From positions 29,221-93,220 of the forward strand of contig NZ_JAGOIT010000001.1 of assembly GCF_017995515.1 (NCBI RefSeq): a stretch of 64,000 nt of DNA, read 5' to 3'. The notes under the pieces were generated by a model that saw only the letters and a program-made list of their open reading frames with translations, was not told the DNA's origin and did no database searches. The DNA comes from Propionivibrio sp. (GTDB lineage: Bacteria > Pseudomonadota > Gammaproteobacteria > Burkholderiales > Rhodocyclaceae). Numbering within the stretch: position 1 is the first letter of the stretch; each line of letters opens with the position of its first letter. Shown here piece after piece: positions 61,688 to 64,000 of the stretch. The position numbers and the translations under genes were made by a program.

Positions 61688-62191
61688 ATGGCAGGCACGA
61701 TGAAACGCATTCTGGATCACCTGATCTACCCGCCGTGGCGCGTTCGGCGCGCCTTCCCGGCCGCGACGCTGAAGGCCATCGAGGACGCCGTCGCGGCGTC
61801 CGAGAGGCTGCATCGCGGCGAACTACGCTTCGTCGTCGAAGCCGGCCTTTCGTCCTCCGAACTGTGGCACGGAACGACGGCGCGGCAGCGCGCGCTCGAA
61901 GTCTTCTCCGACCTGCACGTCTGGGATACGGAGGACAACAGCGGCGTGCTGATCTACGTGCTGCTCGCCGACCGCCAGGTCGAGATCCTCGCCGATCGCG
62001 GCATCAACCGGCGAGTCGGCGAGGCGACCTGGCAGGCGATCTGCCGCGATATGGAAACCGCCTTCCGCGATGGCCGCTTCCACGCCGGCGCGCTCGCCGG
62101 CGTGCAGGCCATCAGCCAGGTGTTGACCACCCACTTCCCGGCGCACGGAGCCAATCCGGACGAACTGCCGAACGCCGCCATCATCCTCTGA
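61688..62191 (+). CDS. Stand-alone TPM-domain protein
   Basis: 167 aa, starting at the ATG one base after the previous TGA. No signal peptide or long hydrophobic helix, so probably cytoplasmic or periplasm-facing through partners. TPM core: LKAIEDAVAASERLHRGELR, FVVEAGLSSSELWHGTTARQ, VWDTEDNSGVLIYVLLADRQ, VEILADRGINRRVGEATWQA and ICRDMETAFRDGRFHAGALA. Third gene of the LemA-TPM-TPM operon. Confidence 0.9.
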   Translation: MAGTMKRILDHLIYPPWRVRRAFPAATLKAIEDAVAASERLHRGELRFVVEAGLSSSELWHGTTARQRALEVFSDLHVWDTEDNSGVLIYVLLADRQVEILADRGINRRVGEATWQAICRDMETAFRDGRFHAGALAGVQAISQVLTTHFPAHGANPDELPNAAIIL

Positions 62192-62203
62192 CGAGAGAAT
62201 TTC

Positions 62204-63397
62204 ATGCGCAACGCACCGACGATCAACTCCTTTGCCTTCGCCCGTATGCCCGAAATCCACTTTGGCGCGGGGATGCTGGTCAAATTGCCTGCGTTGATCG
62301 GGGGGCGCGGCAAGCGGATTCTGCTGGTCACCGGCTCATGGTCGTTCCGGCGCTCGGCGCACTACGAGCGCTTGATGGCCGCGCTCGGCGAGGCGGGAAT
62401 CACGAGCTTTCAGGTGTCGGTGAGCGGCGAGCCGTCGCCGGCCTTTGTCGACGAAACGGTTGCCCGTTATCGCGCCGAAAACGTGGATTGGGTCGTCAGC
62501 ATCGGCGGCGGCAGCGCGGTCGACGCCGGCAAGGCGATCTCGGCGATGCTGCCGTCAGGCGACTCGGTCGTCGAGTATCTCGAATGCAAGGACACGAAGA
62601 AGCACGACGGGCGCAAGGTGCCGTTCATCGCCATCCCCACGTCTTCCGGGACCGGGGCCGAGGCGACGAAGAACGCCGTCCTGAGCGACGTCGGCCGTGC
62701 CGGCTACAAGAGCTCGCTGCGCCACGACCGTTTCGTGCCGGATATCGCGCTCGTCGATCCCGAACTGACGCTGTCCTGTCCGCCCGACGTCACCGCCGCC
62801 TGCGGCATGGATGCGTTGACCCAGTTGCTCGAATCCTGCGTGTCGACCAAGGCCTCGCCGATGAGCGACGCGCTGGCTTTGAGCGGCCTCGAGCACGTCG
62901 CCGCCGGCCTGCTGCCGTCAGTCGAGAACGGCGCCGCCGACATCGAAGCGCGCAGCCACATGGCCTACGGCGCGTTGCTCTCCGGCATCACGCTGGCCAA
63001 CGCCGGGCTCGGCGTCGTGCATGGCTACGCCGGCCCGCTCGGCGGCTTCCATCCGGTTCCGCACGGCGTCGTCTGCGGCACGCTGATCGGCGAAGCGACG
63101 CGGGTGACGATCGAGGAGCTGTTCAAGGACGCGGACAAAAACCGCGTTGCGCTGAGGAAGTACGCCAGGGCTGGCTCCATCCTCGCGTGCAAGCACCCGG
63201 TTTCGGTCGAGCACGATTGTGATTTGCTCGTGCGTACGTTGAGCGACTGGATAGCACGCACCGGCATCCCTCGGCTCGGCCACTATGGGCTTCGGGAAGC
63301 AGATTTCGCCGCCATCCTCGACAAGACCAACGGCAAGAACAGCCCGGCGACCCTGAGCCGGGAGCAAATGGCCGCGATCCTGAAAGCACGTCTATGA
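62204..63397 (+). CDS. Iron-containing alcohol dehydrogenase
   Basis: Group III metal-dependent dehydrogenase, 397 aa. NAD-binding DWVVSIGGGSAVDAGKAISA (about 92-111) and PFIAIPTSSGTGAEATKNAV (about 142-161). Metal ligands come from the region DVTAACGMDALTQLLESCVS and LANAGLGVVHGYAGPLGGFH (His ligands), PVPHGVVCGTLI. The substrate cannot be read from sequence; the long C-terminus (GIPRLGHYGLREADFAAILD) resembles maleylacetate-reductase/butanol-dehydrogenase relatives. Its stop overlaps the next gene's ATG. Confidence 0.9.
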   Translation: MRNAPTINSFAFARMPEIHFGAGMLVKLPALIGGRGKRILLVTGSWSFRRSAHYERLMAALGEAGITSFQVSVSGEPSPAFVDETVARYRAENVDWVVSIGGGSAVDAGKAISAMLPSGDSVVEYLECKDTKKHDGRKVPFIAIPTSSGTGAEATKNAVLSDVGRAGYKSSLRHDRFVPDIALVDPELTLSCPPDVTAACGMDALTQLLESCVSTKASPMSDALALSGLEHVAAGLLPSVENGAADIEARSHMAYGALLSGITLANAGLGVVHGYAGPLGGFHPVPHGVVCGTLIGEATRVTIEELFKDADKNRVALRKYARAGSILACKHPVSVEHDCDLLVRTLSDWIARTGIPRLGHYGLREADFAAILDKTNGKNSPATLSREQMAAILKARL

Positions 63398-64000
63398 GTT
63401 GGTCGTTGGCTTATGTCGCGCTCGGGCTGTTCACCGGGTTTTCGGCCGGCATGCTCGGTATCGGCGGCGGGTTGGTGATGGTTCCCGTGCTGACCATGCT
63501 CTTCTCAGCCCAAGGCCACTTCCCGGTCGGCGAGACGCTGCATATCGCACTGGGCACTTCGGCTGCGGCCATCGTCTTTACCTCGCTGTCGAGCCTGCGC
63601 GCCCATCATCAGCACCAGGCCGTCCTGTGGAAGATCGTGCTGCAGATCACCCCGGGCATTCTCTTCGGCACCCTGCTCGGCACCCTGTTTGCGTCGAGCA
63701 TCGACGCGCGGCCGCTGGCGGTCTTCTTCACCTGCTTCGTCTGCTTCGTCGCCTTGCAGATGGTCCTCGACATCAAGCCGAAGGCGACGCGCGAGTTGCC
63801 CGGCGCTTTGGGCATCGTCGCCACCGGTACGGGTATCGGCGCCATTTCCTCGCTCGTCGCCATCGGCGGCGGAGCGTTTACCGTGCCTTTCCTGAGTTGG
63901 TGCAACGTCCCGGTGCGCAAGGCGATCGGCACCTCGGCGGCGGTCGGTTTCCCGATCGCCCTGGGCAGCGCCCTCGGCTATGCTTTCAATGGTCACGGGC
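63394..64000 (+). CDS. TSUP (TauE/SafE) family permease, cut by window end
   Basis: About 202 residues visible with no stop. ATGA overlap with the dehydrogenase gene. Family repeats: LGLFTGFSAGMLGIGGGLVMVPVL (about 10-33, quoted in part) and the second-half copy TGIGAISSLVAIGGGAFTVPF, with the conserved GxGGG and HxALGTS motif (TLHIALGTSAAAIVFTSLSS). Members export sulfite, sulfonates or other organic anions. Substrate unknown. Confidence 0.9.
   Translation, partial: MSWSLAYVALGLFTGFSAGMLGIGGGLVMVPVLTMLFSAQGHFPVGETLHIALGTSAAAIVFTSLSSLRAHHQHQAVLWKIVLQITPGILFGTLLGTLFASSIDARPLAVFFTCFVCFVALQMVLDIKPKATRELPGALGIVATGTGIGAISSLVAIGGGAFTVPFLSWCNVPVRKAIGTSAAVGFPIALGSALGYAFNGHG

Overview
The window is about 64 kb of GC-rich chromosome from a betaproteobacterium, most likely a member of Rhodocyclales (Dechloromonas/Azonexus/Propionivibrio/Accumulibacter-like). 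The evidence is the protein flavour throughout, the zapA-6S RNA arrangement, a long-type ArgG, side-by-side ATP-type and PPi-type phosphofructokinases, an acetate-family transporter, and paired malonyl-CoA decarboxylase and methylmalonyl-CoA epimerase genes. The assignment is by recognition only; no database search was possible. No rRNA, tRNA or CRISPR array was seen.

Layout. 1-3.2 kb: vitamin B12 uptake (btuB, btuC and the first bases of a next gene) on the minus strand behind a cobalamin riboswitch. 3.3-6.1 kb (plus): a small coiled-coil gene, zapA, 6S RNA with its terminator, selO and a small TIGR02647-type gene. 6.1-16.3 kb is one long minus-strand run: pntA, pntB, a CBS-domain gene, lgt, malonyl-CoA decarboxylase, methylmalonyl-CoA epimerase, a large unknown gene, cutA and dsbD. 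16.3-28.5 kb (plus): gltB and gltD behind tandem NtrC-like sites and a leader terminator, an unknown membrane protein, glmU, glmS and hemL. 28.5-35.7 kb (minus): corA, then uppP, a YqiA-type esterase, an RNase II-type exonuclease, tonB, aroE and mtgA. 36.0-40.0 kb: an acetate-family transporter, ATP-type phosphofructokinase, an adhesin-E-like secreted protein and argG.

40.0-50.7 kb is an accessory island. It holds a GIY-YIG gene, a broken serine recombinase, small unknown genes, an HTH regulator, a type I restriction-modification operon (hsdR, hsdM, a DUF1016/YhcG nuclease-like gene, hsdS) and a decayed SIR2-family gene. The island is bounded by two ~250-bp direct repeats. Each repeat carries the 3' end of the GIY-YIG gene, a terminator and the last 20 codons of the PPi-dependent phosphofructokinase gene. 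Only the left GIY-YIG gene and the right phosphofructokinase gene are whole.

50.7-64 kb: PPi-phosphofructokinase, a ~110-bp palindromic element, a response regulator/HD-GYP protein overlapping a large hybrid histidine kinase, a DUF3301 protein, a CobW GTPase, azlC/azlD, a LemA-TPM-TPM membrane cluster, an iron-type alcohol dehydrogenase and a TSUP-family permease cut by the window end.

Themes that join the genes: B12 uptake with TonB energy and methylmalonyl-CoA chemistry; nitrogen assimilation through GltBD with NADPH supply from PntAB; envelope building (GlmU, GlmS, UppP, MtgA, Lgt); a choice of phosphoryl donor at the phosphofructokinase step; and a partly decayed phage-defence island.
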